Of a stretch of DNA of 64,000 nt, positions 34,838-44,790 are shown piece by piece; position 1 is the stretch's first letter, and every line of letters starts with the position of its first letter. The stretch is taken from NCBI GenBank assembly GCA_023663145.1, contig JAMPHZ010000011.1:1-64000 (forward strand). The letters run 5' to 3'. The translations under genes and the position numbers were made by a program. The stretch is from Odoribacter sp. GTDB lineage: Bacteria; Bacteroidota; Bacteroidia; Bacteroidales; Muribaculaceae. The notes under the pieces were generated by a model. The model had not been told where the DNA came from. It saw only the letters and a list, made by a program, of their open reading frames with translations, and did not search any database.

Positions 34838-36165
34838 ATGTCGGTCGTCGGTATTTCTTCGGCTTGATCAATCTGCTTTGCGGTGGCGTTGTGGTCTTTG
34901 TCTTTAAAGATAAAGAAGAACAGCACACCTACGATCAGTGCGTAGGCCGCGAAAATATACCATGATGTGCGCCATCCGTCAAGCTGTTGCACAGCGTCGA
35001 GTCCCGGCACCATCACTTCTTTGTTTACGACTAATGTGCCGGCCAGGAATGTGCCTACCGAAGCACCGATGCCATTGGTCATGATCATGAACAGGCCTTG
35101 AGCCGAGGAACGCAGTTCGGGAGAGGTCTGTTTGTCGACGTAAAGGCCGCCTGATACATTGAAGAAATCGAATGCCACACCGTAAACTATGCATGAAAGC
35201 ATTAGCATCCACACGCCTGAAGGTGAGGTGTTGCCAAGGCCGAAGAGCCCGAAGCGGGCAACCCAGGCAAACATTGCCATCAGCATCACACCTTTTATTC
35301 CGAAACGTTTCAGGCACATCGGTATGAGCAGAATGCACAGAGCCTCGCTGCACTGTGATATTGATATGAGGAAAGTTGGGTTGGAAGCAAAGAAGTCATT
35401 GGCGTACTGTTCTACTTTGCTGAAGTGCTCGATGAACATTGTGCCGTAACTGTTGGTGATCTGCAGCGACACTCCTAAAAGCATGCTGAATACAAAGAAT
35501 ATGGCCATTTCCTTGCGTTTGAACAGTTTGAATGCCGAGAGGCCGAGGGCATCTGAGATTGATGCTTTGGCACTGCGGTTTACACCACAGTCAGGCATCG
35601 TGAGCGCATAGACAGCCATGGCCAATGACAGGATGCCGCTGGTAAACATCTGGGTGTATGAGCTTTGTATCGCGGTGCCGTCTATTTTGATAAAGTTGAC
35701 GAATAATTCGGCTACAATGAAACCTACTGTCCCGAAAACTCGTATTGGAGGGAAGTCTTTCACTGTGTCAAGTCCGGCTTTGCTAAGGGCGTTGAATGCT
35801 ACCGAATTGTTAAGGCCGATAGTTGGCATATAAAATGCTACGGATATTGTGTAAAGGGTAAACAAAGGACCGAACTGTATGTCACTGCCGGCATCCATGG
35901 CATACCATCCGGCAGCTATCATGAAAGCTCCGGCGAGCACCTGGCACAGGCTCAGCATTTTCTGCGCCGGAATAAAACGGTCGGCGATCACTCCCACCAG
36001 GCCGGGCATGAACAAGGATACGAGTCCCTGGACCGTATAGAACCAGAAGACGTAATCACCAAGGCCTACCGAACCCAAGAAAAGGCCCAGAGAGACAAGA
36101 TAGGAACCCCACACGGCGAATTCCAGGAAGCTCAGCGCCGACAGGCGCGCTTTAAGACTATTCAT
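34834..36165 (-). CDS. MFS nucleoside permease, NupG/XapB type
   Basis: A 443-residue transporter with about 12 hydrophobic segments. The first helix FLEFAVWGSYLVSLGLFLGS and the loop GVIADRFIPAQKML (cytoplasmic MFS loop) fit the nucleoside:proton symporter group. Uptake of nucleosides is inferred. A C-terminal cytoplasmic tail (KDKDHNATAKQIDQAEE) is present. It lies in the operon between the BFN-UVR protein and rsmE, 47 bp from the former. Confidence 0.88.
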   Translation of the reverse strand: MNSLKARLSALSFLEFAVWGSYLVSLGLFLGSVGLGDYVFWFYTVQGLVSLFMPGLVGVIADRFIPAQKMLSLCQVLAGAFMIAAGWYAMDAGSDIQFGPLFTLYTISVAFYMPTIGLNNSVAFNALSKAGLDTVKDFPPIRVFGTVGFIVAELFVNFIKIDGTAIQSSYTQMFTSGILSLAMAVYALTMPDCGVNRSAKASISDALGLSAFKLFKRKEMAIFFVFSMLLGVSLQITNSYGTMFIEHFSKVEQYANDFFASNPTFLISISQCSEALCILLIPMCLKRFGIKGVMLMAMFAWVARFGLFGLGNTSPSGVWMLMLSCIVYGVAFDFFNVSGGLYVDKQTSPELRSSAQGLFMIMTNGIGASVGTFLAGTLVVNKEVMVPGLDAVQQLDGWRTSWYIFAAYALIVGVLFFFIFKDKDHNATAKQIDQAEEIPTTDI

Positions 36166-36212
36166 AGTATTGTGATTTTAGTATTGTAAACGTTAGATTT
36201 ATGGTTTGGTTG

Positions 36213-36818
36213 TCATTTGGCAGTTTTGCGCTTTATGATTTCACTCACACGTGAGGCTTCTTCATATTTTTCTTCTTCGACAAGACGCGCGAGCATCTTC
36301 CGGAGTTCCTCTACTGCGAGATTTTCAAGGCGTGGTTCTGCCGGGGAGTCATCATCGGACTGCGGGTGGTCAGGTTTTATGGCTGTGGCGGGGGCTGCTG
36401 GGTCATTGTCGATAATGAATCCGGTCTCGTGCAGGATTGCGGAGGTAGTCCATATGGGGGCCTTGCATCTCATGGCTATGGCAATGGCATCGGAGGTGCG
36501 GGCATCCAGCACTATCTGGCGTTCGCCGTCGGTGAACGTGAGCTCCGACGAGAATATTCCGTCTTCGAATTTATATATGAACACCTCCTGCAGCCGCACA
36601 CCGAATGCCTGGGCGAACGATACGAAGAGGTCATGGGTCAGAGGTCTCGGCGGTGTGATGCCTTCCATCTTTATTGCTATGGCCTGAGCCTCGGCTGCTC
36701 CGATAACCACCGGTATGCGGTAGGGGCCTTTATCCTGAGCAAGCAGAAGGGCAAACGCGCCGCTCTGTAATTGTGTATAAGAGATGCCCAGGACCTTAAG
36801 TTTTACTCTGTCTTCCAT
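36213..36818 (-). CDS. bifunctional nuclease domain (DUF151) plus UVR motif
   Basis: A 201-residue protein: an N-terminal BFN/DUF151 domain of about 125 residues (LKVLGISYTQLQSGAFALLL, AEAQAIAIKMEG, DARTSDAIAIAMRC) joined by an acidic linker (SDDDSPAEP) to a C-terminal UVR-like motif, LVEEEKYEEASRVSEIIKRK. DUF151 proteins have been reported as nucleases or regulators of stress responses. The UVR motif in UvrB/UvrC is a protein-binding helix hairpin; its fusion here suggests a protein partner. It is 11 bp after mnmA in the operon. Confidence 0.85.
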   Translation of the reverse strand: MEDRVKLKVLGISYTQLQSGAFALLLAQDKGPYRIPVVIGAAEAQAIAIKMEGITPPRPLTHDLFVSFAQAFGVRLQEVFIYKFEDGIFSSELTFTDGERQIVLDARTSDAIAIAMRCKAPIWTTSAILHETGFIIDNDPAAPATAIKPDHPQSDDDSPAEPRLENLAVEELRKMLARLVEEEKYEEASRVSEIIKRKTAK

Positions 36819-36829
36819 TAGAGATTGTG

Positions 36830-37918
36830 TTATGCTTGTCCGGGAGATGCGGTTATGACGCCGCTGGCCAGGCAGCGGTGTGATGTCTCGTCATAGATGA
36901 CGGCGAACTGCCCTGGCGCGATCCCTTGCACCTTACGGTCGGTTTCGATTACGTATTCACCCGGTGTTTCACCACGGGTGAGTCTTCCGGGCAGGAATTC
37001 GGGCATATGGCGGTTCTTGAATGTTACAGGCACATTGTCGCATGTGCGACCTTCCCATGGGTCAAGGGTTATGAACCGTGTCTCGGCGAGAGGCAGTATA
37101 TGACCGTATTGGCGTTCTGTGTCGTAGCCGCCTGATACATATATAACATTGTTATCAACGTCTTTGCGCACTACAAACCATGGACCGCCGCTTAGTCCCA
37201 ACCCTTTGCGCTGGCCTATGGTGTGGAACCAGAAGCCACGGTGTTGTCCTAACACACGGCCAGTCTCGAGTTCCACAATTGGACCGGGCTTTTCGCCGAG
37301 GTGGCGGCGCAGGAAGTCGTTGTAATTTATTTTGCCTAAGAAGCATATGCCCTGGCTGTCGCGTCGTTGCGCATTAGGCATGCGTGTCTCGAGTGCTATG
37401 CGGCGCACCTCGCTCTTGGGAAGGTCGCCGATAGGGAATATGATATGCTTGAGCTGTGGATATGTGATACGGGCAAGAAAGTCGGTTTGGTCTTTTACAG
37501 GGTCAACAGCTGTGGTGAGCCATTTATACCCGTCGCCGTCAATCTCCGTGGAGGCATAGTGGCCACTGGCCGTAATGTCGAAATCCTTACCCCAACGATC
37601 TTCAAAGAATCCGAACTTTATCACCAGATTGCACATCATGTCGGGGTTGGGAGTCCGGCCTGCCTTTACTGTTTCAAGGGCATATCTCATCACATGGTCC
37701 CAATATTCATCGTGCAGTGGCACGATGTCAAGGGGCAACCCGTAGCGTGAGGCTATCAGCCTGCACATTTCAATGTCTTCCTCATATGAGCAGTCGCCCA
37801 AGCCGTCATCACGGCCTATGCGTATGTAGAAGAGGTGCACGTCATGGCCTTGTTCCACCAACCTGTGTACTGCCACAGCCGAGTCAACGCCACCCGAAAT
37901 CAATGCGGCAACCCTCAT
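36830..37918 (-). CDS. mnmA: tRNA-specific 2-thiouridylase
   Basis: MnmA thiolates U34 of tRNA-Lys, Glu and Gln. The PP-loop is [16 protein letters not shown] near the N-terminus. [10 protein letters not shown] carries the catalytic Cys (CN motif), and [15 protein letters not shown] contains the second Cys of the persulfide pair; SGHYAS and [12 protein letters not shown] are also diagnostic. The 362-residue length is normal. The ATG at 37918 overlaps the DUF5106 stop by one base (TGATG), which shows coupling. It may modify the tRNA-Glu at the left end of the window. Confidence 0.95.
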   Translation of the reverse strand: MRVAALISGGVDSAVAVHRLVEQGHDVHLFYIRIGRDDGLGDCSYEEDIEMCRLIASRYGLPLDIVPLHDEYWDHVMRYALETVKAGRTPNPDMMCNLVIKFGFFEDRWGKDFDITASGHYASTEIDGDGYKWLTTAVDPVKDQTDFLARITYPQLKHIIFPIGDLPKSEVRRIALETRMPNAQRRDSQGICFLGKINYNDFLRRHLGEKPGPIVELETGRVLGQHRGFWFHTIGQRKGLGLSGGPWFVVRKDVDNNVIYVSGGYDTERQYGHILPLAETRFITLDPWEGRTCDNVPVTFKNRHMPEFLPGRLTRGETPGEYVIETDRKVQGIAPGQFAVIYDETSHRCLASGVITASPGQA

Positions 37919-38811
37919 CAGATGCCTGTGTTGGTGCGTAATGTGGCTAAAGCTGCAAGCAGTCCCTCGATGTCGAAATCTTTGGCCAATACGCGGTGGC
38001 GGCCGTCAAGCAGCAGAAACGACGGGGAAGTGCGCAGTGCAAAGTATTCGTCAGCGTCTTCGCTTACTCCGTTGATCCAATCGGCTGGATACCCGGCCAC
38101 GGCAACGCGCCATTCGTCATTCATCTCGGCAGGTTCGATCGACATCACGGTGAGCAGCCCGGCCCTCATCAGTGCCGAGGCATTGATGTCAGCCGACAGG
38201 CGTATGCGTGCCAAAGCGCAGGCATCGCATTCGTGGTCGTTGAAGAATATGACGATTATCTGGGTTGTGGTTTCGTCGAGTGTGTGTTGTTGGCCGTCGA
38301 AAGTCACATATTCCAGATGCTGTACCTTGTCGCCCACGCGTGTGTTATCCATGATGCGCATATGCGATATGAAGCGGGCTTTGTCGGCATTGGATATTTT
38401 CTTGTGCTCGGCGGCAGCGCGGGCAAATGGATAATATATCTCTTCGCTGTAGAGGGCGGTGGTGTCGCTATGGGTCCATCCTTCTGCCATGCGGGCGAGC
38501 CCTAAGGTGTGTGGCCCTGACTTTTTTACTTTGTCGAGCAACCGGTCGATAGCCGCATGCACGGTGTCGGCTGAAGCGTAAGGCATGAAAGATACCCAGT
38601 CGCCGAATGTGTTGTTGAGCGCTTCTGTTTTTGAGAATGCCGACTTGAAGTCGCAGCGATCCCAAAAATGGCTTACCAGATAGTCACAGCGGTCGCCGAG
38701 GATGGTCATGTCTTCAGGAGGCACGGGGTAGGGAAAAAGATCGCCATCGGCGGCGCGGCACTGCAGTAGCGCTGCCATTGTCATAAAAAGAGATATAATT
38801 ATTCGTTTCAT
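37918..38811 (-). CDS. exported DUF5106/thioredoxin-like protein
   Basis: From the ATG at 38811 the 297-residue protein has a signal peptide ([20 protein letters not shown]), a DUF5106 region, and a C-terminal thioredoxin-like fold with a CDAC motif ([12 protein letters not shown]) in place of the usual CxxC of DsbE. A redox role in the periplasm is inferred. The frame is open upstream to 38946, but the promoter (38834-38865) lies inside that extension, so the longer form is rejected. The gene heads the mnmA-kdsA operon. The DUF5106 function is not known. Confidence 0.82.
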   Translation of the reverse strand: MKRIIISLFMTMAALLQCRAADGDLFPYPVPPEDMTILGDRCDYLVSHFWDRCDFKSAFSKTEALNNTFGDWVSFMPYASADTVHAAIDRLLDKVKKSGPHTLGLARMAEGWTHSDTTALYSEEIYYPFARAAAEHKKISNADKARFISHMRIMDNTRVGDKVQHLEYVTFDGQQHTLDETTTQIIVIFFNDHECDACALARIRLSADINASALMRAGLLTVMSIEPAEMNDEWRVAVAGYPADWINGVSEDADEYFALRTSPSFLLLDGRHRVLAKDFDIEGLLAALATLRTNTGI

Positions 38812-38833
38812 AGTCAAAAATGTCAAGTTGTCG

Positions 38834-38865
38834 GCAAATTTACAAATAATCCGTAAAAAAACAAA
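38834..38865 (-). promoter_or_regulatory. promoter of the DUF5106-mnmA-kdsA operon
   Basis: On the minus strand TTTG (38865-38862), 19 bp, TAAATTTGC (38842-38834), 22 nt before the ATG. The -33 element overlaps the region just after the SusD terminator. Confidence 0.75.
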
Positions 38866-38874
38866 CGCCGCTGT

Positions 38875-38914
38875 GTAAAAAAAGCCCCCGGGCCTTTGTG
38901 TGGCTCGGGGGCTT
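38875..38914 (-). terminator. terminator of the SusC/SusD operon
   Basis: A 13-bp GC-rich stem (38882-38894 with 38902-38914, one G-T pair), 25 bp after the SusD stop, is followed on the minus strand by a T-run (38883-38875). Confidence 0.92.
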
Positions 38915-38939
38915 GAGACGTGTATGTTGTGTTGTTTTT

Positions 38940-40661
38940 TTACCAACCGGGGTTCTGTGTCAGTTTCACACCATGCTGGTTGTAGAGATCAATCTGCTCG
39001 GTGGGAACCGGATAGAGATACTGACGCTCGTTGAAGATACGGGTTTCGCCGTATGAGCAATCAAGGTAGTTGCGGTCAGCGGCTGATACTTCGCTGGGAT
39101 ATTGGTCGGCGGGAACCATAGACACGTTGGCACCTTGAACGATCTTGGGGTACTTGGTGGTGTCCATGTGGTCGAGCATGCGCCAGCGAACAAGATCCCA
39201 GTAACGGATGTCATCATCCATCATGAGCTCACAGCGGCGGCAGCGGCGGATTTCCCAGATAAGGCCTGATACATTGACATCGTTGGCGGGGTCATTGACT
39301 GCGTTGAGCACTGCCAAGGTGGGGGCTACGGTGAATCCGGCGCGATCCCACAGGGGCTTCATGTACTTCTGGAGGTCTGTGTCATTGATTGTTCCGAGTT
39401 CAGCCTTTGCCTCGAGGATTGCGAGGTAGAGGCGTGCGCCCCAGTAGAGGGGAGCGCAGGTCCAACCGCGGTTGGCGGAGGTCGCGTCGGAGTTGGAGAA
39501 AGTGAAGTTGTCATACTTTGATACGGCGTATCCGGTCTTTGACCACATTGGGGCGGTGTTGGGGCCCGAATATGTGAAGCCGGTGAATGCAAGGCCGGGA
39601 TATGTTGTCATGGCCAGGCGTTGGTCACGCACGTCAAGCAGATTCTGGATTGAGATGGACTTGCCGTCGGCAGCAAGGATACCCTTGTCATCGGTGGGCA
39701 GTTTGCCATCAAGACCGAGGAAACTGTCGAAAGCGTCGCGGGTTATGCCTGCGATACCGTCGGAAGCGCAGCTGTAGTCCATGGTGGAGTGCATCAGCAC
39801 CGATTCCTCATAGGTCTTGCAGAAGATTATCTCGCTGTTGTTAGTGATTCCGTTGTAGCCGCCACCTGCTAAGCGGAGTGATTTGTAGATAGAGGTGTAG
39901 TCGTCTACGATCGGATATTTGCTTGCGATAGCTTCGCCTGCATTCACTGCTTCGGTGAAGAATTTGTTGGCACGTTCTGTATTGCTCTGATGATACTTGG
40001 CCATTGAACCTTCATAGAGGCAGATCTCTGCTTTCATCGCATATGCAAGATCTTTCGAGAATGTGATCTTGTTAGCGACGGTTGCGATGTTTGAGCAAGC
40101 GTAGTTGAGATCTTCCAATACATAATCCATCACCGTGTTGCGGTTGGTACGGGGCATGTACAGAAGCTCATCATCGGCCGGATCAAGGGTTGCCTCGATC
40201 AAAGGCACATCACCGAATTTACGCACCAGGTCATGGTATTGACGGGCACGGTAGAGACGTGCGATGCCTATGAAGTTCTCCTTTTCGGCAGCTGTGAGCG
40301 AGGATGTCTCTACGTTCTTGATGATGGTGTTCGCGCGACGTATCTCAGTGTATGAGGCTTTCCAGCTGCTCTGGGTAGGGGAGGTGTTCAGGTTGATCCA
40401 GTTGGCAAACGATGTGCGGCCGCACTGGTCATCGGTAGTCCACTTGAAGTAGAAGTTACCCGAACCTGTGCCGTTACCGTATCCCAGGAAGTCATTGTAA
40501 AAGTAATTGATCTGCGTCTGCACATTGTCAGCGCTGCTCCAATAAGCAGGGTTATTGGTCTGTTGTGAGAGCGGGTAGCGGTTCTCGTCAAGGAAGTGGT
40601 CGCAACCTGTCAGTGATGCACCAACGAGAACTACAGCACCCAATATAAGTGATTTTTTCAT
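38940..40661 (-). CDS. SusD/RagB-like nutrient-binding outer-membrane lipoprotein
   Basis: A 573-residue lipoprotein with MKKSLILGAVVLVGASLTGC (Cys20), followed by the SusD N-terminal DHFLDENRYPLSQ. TPR-like helices continue through RANTIIKNVETS and ARLYRARQYHDLVRKFG, and the C-terminus ends NQHGVKLTQNPGW. SusD proteins cap a SusC channel and bind glycans or peptides at the cell surface. No glycoside hydrolase or regulator is nearby, so the substrate is unknown. It starts 19 bp after the SusC stop. Confidence 0.94.
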   Translation of the reverse strand: MKKSLILGAVVLVGASLTGCDHFLDENRYPLSQQTNNPAYWSSADNVQTQINYFYNDFLGYGNGTGSGNFYFKWTTDDQCGRTSFANWINLNTSPTQSSWKASYTEIRRANTIIKNVETSSLTAAEKENFIGIARLYRARQYHDLVRKFGDVPLIEATLDPADDELLYMPRTNRNTVMDYVLEDLNYACSNIATVANKITFSKDLAYAMKAEICLYEGSMAKYHQSNTERANKFFTEAVNAGEAIASKYPIVDDYTSIYKSLRLAGGGYNGITNNSEIIFCKTYEESVLMHSTMDYSCASDGIAGITRDAFDSFLGLDGKLPTDDKGILAADGKSISIQNLLDVRDQRLAMTTYPGLAFTGFTYSGPNTAPMWSKTGYAVSKYDNFTFSNSDATSANRGWTCAPLYWGARLYLAILEAKAELGTINDTDLQKYMKPLWDRAGFTVAPTLAVLNAVNDPANDVNVSGLIWEIRRCRRCELMMDDDIRYWDLVRWRMLDHMDTTKYPKIVQGANVSMVPADQYPSEVSAADRNYLDCSYGETRIFNERQYLYPVPTEQIDLYNQHGVKLTQNPGW

Positions 40662-40680
40662 TGTTTTCTAAGATTTAATG

Positions 40681-43600
40681 TTAGAAAGTAACCTGGACAC
40701 CGAATGAGAACACTCGTTGGATAGGCACGGTGCGTCCGTAGGTGCCCGATCCGCCGTTGGCGCCTTGTGAGGTGGCGTTGGCTGATGAGTTCTGTTCGGG
40801 GTCGAGCTGATACTTGCCGGCACCGTTGTGGAGGAAGCATACATTGTCGGCCGAGAAGTAGACGCGGGCACGCTGGATGAGTGCTTTCTTGGTAATATTG
40901 GCAGGTATGGTGTATCCGAAGGTGATGTTTTTCAGGCGGAGGTATGCCAATGAGGTGAGATAGCGGCTCTGGGGATAGAAGTTATATTGACCGGTACCGA
41001 TGTTGGCTATGCGGCCTGTGCCGTCTGATGCAGAGTAAAGACGCGGATAGGTGTTGTCTTCGCTGATATTGGCAGATACGATCTCGCCGCGTTCACGACC
41101 GTCGGCGAAAACGACTTCGTTGTAGCTGAGCTGGTTGGTGAATGTGCCGTAAGCGCTCTGTACCATAGGTATGATAGTGGAGCCGGTAGCCCACATGTCA
41201 CGCTTGCCTACGCCTTGGAAGAAGAGGTCAAGGTCGAAGCCTTTCCATGCGCCACCGAGGTGGAATGCATATTCATAGCGGGGGAGGGCGTTGCCGATAA
41301 CCTTGAGGTCACCATGGTTGCGCAGGGTTCCTGCCGCTACCGATGTGTGGTTGGGGTCGGCTAGTGCCTCTGCATAGCCGGCATCACCGGGTACATAGGT
41401 CCGGCCTCCGAGCTCGATCATGTCGGGGTTACCGTTGTTGATAACGCCGTCACCGTTAAGGTCAGCGAACTTGACGTCGCCGGGGCCGTAGTGGAATGTG
41501 CCTGTCTCAAGTGCTGACTGGTCGGCCACACCTTCAACGGGAACATAACGGTCTTTGACTGGGTCGTAGGTGAAATCATCCATGGTGAAGTAGCGGTCGG
41601 TCTCGAAGCCCCATATGTCACCGTAATAAGTGTCCGGGGTGAAATAAGCATTGGTGCCGGTGCCGCTGTATGCCTGGTTATATGTGTATATAAGACCGGT
41701 CTGATTGTTCCATTTTGTGATTTTCGAACGGGCATCGCCGATATTGAAATTGGCATAGACATCCCAGTCGCCGAATGAATGGTTCCAGCTCAGTGAAAGT
41801 TCCCAACCACGGGTGCGCAGGGTACCGTTGTTGCTCTTGGGCGAATCGGCGCCTAATGTCAGGGGGATTTGCTGCCCAAGACCAATCATGTCTTGTGTCT
41901 CGCGGTTGAACCAGTCGAAGCCGATGTTGAAGCTGTTGTTGAAGAAACCGAGATCAAGACCTACGTCGGTTGTGACGATGCGTTCCCATGTAAGGCTGTT
42001 TGATACAAGGGTAGGCATGTTGGCGGCGCTGACCTTCTGGTTGCCGTTCAGCCAATATACAGAGGAGGAAGCAACCTGTGAGATGGTCGAGAGGAAGAGG
42101 AACGGGGTGACATTCTCGTTACCTACGTGGCCGTAGCTTGCACGGATCTTACCGTTGCTCCACCAGTTCTTGATGGGCTCGAAATATTTTTCTTCAGAGA
42201 AGCGGTAACCTGCCGAAACAGAGGGGAAGAATGCCCACTGGTCATGTGCGGGGAAGTTTGTCGAGCCGTCGTAGCGGCCGTTTACTTCCAACAGGTAGAT
42301 CCCGTTGTAATCGTAGTTGATACGGCCGAAGAAACCTGTCGTGGCGCGTGTCCAACGTTCACCCGAGGTTGAATAAGTTGTGCCGTTGGTAAGTTGTATG
42401 TTGGGCAGTGTGTAGTCAAGAAGGCCGTTGCGCTGCATGTAGCCCTTACGGAATTCCTCGCGTTCGCCGGTCCAGCCGAGCATCACCTTGAGGTTGTGAG
42501 CTTTGTTGAAAGTCTTGCTGTAGGTGCCGAAGATGTTGGCGGTCCACAGGTTGTCGCGTGAGTAGCTTTCAGCTGCATATGTGCCTGTCTGGGTGTATGT
42601 GGTCCAGGTGGCGGGTGTGGCAGTACCGGTTACCCACTGTGAGTACATGGTGAATGGCAGACGTGCGTCATCGCTTGTCATGTCGCGCAACTGATAGGTG
42701 AAATCAGCCTGCAACTGGAGGCCGGGGATAATGTCGGCGATCATGTATGCCTGCAGACGGGTTTGGGCTGTTGTGGTCTTGCCCATGTAGCCGTTCTGGC
42801 GATAGGTGATTTCATTGCGGAAGCCCATCTTTTCGCCGTTCTCGTCTACGATGTAGCCGTAGTTCTCAAACTGGGCGGGGAAACGCCATACGTATTGGTA
42901 TGCATTACGGGACGAGAGGTGAGGCGATGTATACTCGCGCTGTGAGAAGTTGAAGCGTGCACCGGCTTTCAGGAATTTGAATACCTGAGTCTCGATTGAG
43001 GCGTTGGCCATGTAGCGTTTCATCTGGTCGGGATTGTAGCGCCAGAGGCCTTCGCGGCTGTCGTAGCCGAATGATACACGGTAGTTGGTCTTACCGGCGC
43101 GACCTTCAAGGCTTACGTTGTGCTTCTGTGAGAAGGCGTTGGTAAACAATGTCTTTGCCACGTCCCAGTCGGCATATGACAGCCATCTGTTGGATCTGTA
43201 TGCGGCGCTGTAGTCCCATCCGGGAAGGCCTGCGGGCATTGTGCGGTTATCGGGATCGGGGCAGTAGTAGTCACCTACGTTTTCCCAACTCTGGAACGGG
43301 TGGAGCTCAACTAATGAAGTGTAGCGCTTGCCGCCGTGTTGAGCCTGCCAGGCTTCGGCGAACGGAAGCAACTCTGAGTAGTACATACCGAAGATTTCTT
43401 CGTCGCTGCCGCGGTGGGTGTCGGCCATGGCTAACCGCAGGTTGTCAACGGTTGTGTTGTATTCGGGAAGCACTGTTGCAGAACCCCAACCGAAGTTGGC
43501 GTTGTATTTCACTGACACGCGTTCTTCAGAGTCGGCAGTCTTGGTCTGTACAAGTATAACACCGAAAGCGGCGCGGGAACCGTAGATGGCCGATGAGGCA

Positions 43601-44262
43601 GCATCCTTGAGAACCGAGATGGATTCGATGTCATCGGGGTTGATGAATGAAAGATCATCGACCACAACACCGTCAACCACGATGAGAGGTGATGAGTTGT
43701 GACCGTTTGACAGAGTGCCTGTACCACGGATATTGATCGTCGGGCTTTCCGAGATGTCACCGCTGGCTGATGTGATTGTAAGACCGGGAACGGCGCCCTG
43801 CAGAGCTTTTGCCACATCGGTGGCAGGACGTGAATCCATGGCGCGGGCTACGTCAACTGTAGCCACGGCACCGGTGAGGTTAGCTCGCTTCTGTGAACCG
43901 TAACCGATGGCTACGAGTTCGTTGAGCATCTCGGTTGTTGGTTGCAGATAAACGGTCATGCCCTGGCTGGCGGTCACTACCTGGGTCTTATAGCCTACAT
44001 AGCTGATAGATAGTTTTGTGCCGGGCTTGACACGGAGTGTGAAGTTACCTTCGAAGTTGGTGGCGGCGGCGTTTGTAGAGACACCTTTTTCAACAACTGA
44101 AGCGCCTATGACAGGCTCGTTGTTTTCATCAAGGACGGTACCGGTGATGGTAACGACCGATTGACCCTGCGACTGTGGCTCGGGGGCGGCGTAGGCGGCA
44201 AAATTGCCGGTCAGCGGCATCCCGCATGCCAAGAGCAACGTCACGAACAGATGTTTTCTCAT
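40681..44262 (-). CDS. SusC/RagA-like TonB-dependent transporter
   Basis: From the ATG at 44262 the protein is 1193 residues. A signal peptide (MRKHLFVTLLLACGMPL) is followed by a carboxypeptidase-regulatory-like domain (ITGTVLDENNEPVIGASV, through about residue 110) and a plug domain with the SusC box NIRGTGTL and PLIVVDGVVVDD. The rest is a 22-strand-type barrel ending VFSFGVQVTF. It imports oligomers with SusD using TonB energy. The start at 44295 has no signal-like residues and is rejected. The substrate is not indicated by neighbours. Confidence 0.95.
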   Translation of the reverse strand: MRKHLFVTLLLACGMPLTGNFAAYAAPEPQSQGQSVVTITGTVLDENNEPVIGASVVEKGVSTNAAATNFEGNFTLRVKPGTKLSISYVGYKTQVVTASQGMTVYLQPTTEMLNELVAIGYGSQKRANLTGAVATVDVARAMDSRPATDVAKALQGAVPGLTITSASGDISESPTINIRGTGTLSNGHNSSPLIVVDGVVVDDLSFINPDDIESISVLKDAASSAIYGSRAAFGVILVQTKTADSEERVSVKYNANFGWGSATVLPEYNTTVDNLRLAMADTHRGSDEEIFGMYYSELLPFAEAWQAQHGGKRYTSLVELHPFQSWENVGDYYCPDPDNRTMPAGLPGWDYSAAYRSNRWLSYADWDVAKTLFTNAFSQKHNVSLEGRAGKTNYRVSFGYDSREGLWRYNPDQMKRYMANASIETQVFKFLKAGARFNFSQREYTSPHLSSRNAYQYVWRFPAQFENYGYIVDENGEKMGFRNEITYRQNGYMGKTTTAQTRLQAYMIADIIPGLQLQADFTYQLRDMTSDDARLPFTMYSQWVTGTATPATWTTYTQTGTYAAESYSRDNLWTANIFGTYSKTFNKAHNLKVMLGWTGEREEFRKGYMQRNGLLDYTLPNIQLTNGTTYSTSGERWTRATTGFFGRINYDYNGIYLLEVNGRYDGSTNFPAHDQWAFFPSVSAGYRFSEEKYFEPIKNWWSNGKIRASYGHVGNENVTPFLFLSTISQVASSSVYWLNGNQKVSAANMPTLVSNSLTWERIVTTDVGLDLGFFNNSFNIGFDWFNRETQDMIGLGQQIPLTLGADSPKSNNGTLRTRGWELSLSWNHSFGDWDVYANFNIGDARSKITKWNNQTGLIYTYNQAYSGTGTNAYFTPDTYYGDIWGFETDRYFTMDDFTYDPVKDRYVPVEGVADQSALETGTFHYGPGDVKFADLNGDGVINNGNPDMIELGGRTYVPGDAGYAEALADPNHTSVAAGTLRNHGDLKVIGNALPRYEYAFHLGGAWKGFDLDLFFQGVGKRDMWATGSTIIPMVQSAYGTFTNQLSYNEVVFADGRERGEIVSANISEDNTYPRLYSASDGTGRIANIGTGQYNFYPQSRYLTSLAYLRLKNITFGYTIPANITKKALIQRARVYFSADNVCFLHNGAGKYQLDPEQNSSANATSQGANGGSGTYGRTVPIQRVFSFGVQVTF

Positions 44263-44501
44263 AAATTTTAGTAAAGTAGGGTTTAATATTGTCACCGGCT
44301 GTAACTTGTACCAGGGGTAGGCGCTTGTGTGGCAGGTGAAGTGTTTGTTTTGGTTTTTGAAGTTTCAGGGTAGAGGTGTTTTATTGGTCGAACTTTATGC
44401 TAAATACTTGATTTGTTAATGTTTTTGTTAGGTTAGTTAATTATTTTTAGCTAAAAGAGCATTAAATCGACTCTTTTGCGGCGCTAAATTATATAAAGTT
44501 T

Positions 44502-44517
44502 TTTAAATCGATTTAAA
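44502..44517. promoter_or_regulatory. 16-bp palindrome upstream of susC
   Basis: TTTAAATCGATTTAAA is a perfect 16-bp palindrome about 240 bp upstream of the susC ATG, at the -20 to -35 region of the weak -7-like box. A second half-site lies 32 bp nearer the gene. This could be an operator, but AT-rich DNA produces such repeats by chance. Confidence 0.35.
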
Positions 44518-44641
44518 TTTAACTGATTTTAACACTATGTTTTACAGCATATTTTTAATTTTTATACAAAAACGGCACTGACTCAGTCACGGAATTCAGC
44601 TGAAAAATTGCAACGGGGTATATGTCAGTTTTGCCGAATAT

Positions 44642-44674
44642 TTTGCAGGCTGTGATTTTTTATTGTAAATTTGC
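44642..44674 (+). promoter_or_regulatory. promoter of the barrel-tsaD-cinA-nfnAB operon
   Basis: TTTG (44642-44645), 20 bp, TAAATTTGC (44666-44674). The start codon at 44791 leaves a leader of about 110 nt. Confidence 0.75.
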
Positions 44675-44790
44675 ACATTAATATATCAGTCAGTGTCACC
44701 GCCTGCATTGACATCGGTCATGAGTCACCATAAAGTGTCTCAAGGCGGTCTATGACTGGATGCTTTATTTAATGATTACAGCTTGATAAT

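Larger units (their letters stand above)
44263..44790. other. 528-bp intergenic regulatory region between susC and the barrel gene
   Basis: No ORF of note. It holds the forward promoter at 44642-44674 and, for the minus-strand susC, a -7-like TAATTTAGC (44491-44483, one mismatch). Palindromes are TTTAAATCGATTTAAA (44502-44517, perfect), TGACT-C-AGTCA (44579-44589) and TTCAGCTGAA (44595-44604). A half-site TTAAATCGA recurs at 44462-44470. A GT-rich stretch with TTGTTAATG and TTTGTTAGG lies at 44410-44440. No sigma or anti-sigma gene adjoins. Confidence 0.55.

Noticed and set aside
44263..44790. Possible small ORF or RNA gene in the susC upstream gap
   Set aside because: No coding frame of useful length and no tRNA or known riboswitch fold was seen; it is better read as regulatory DNA.
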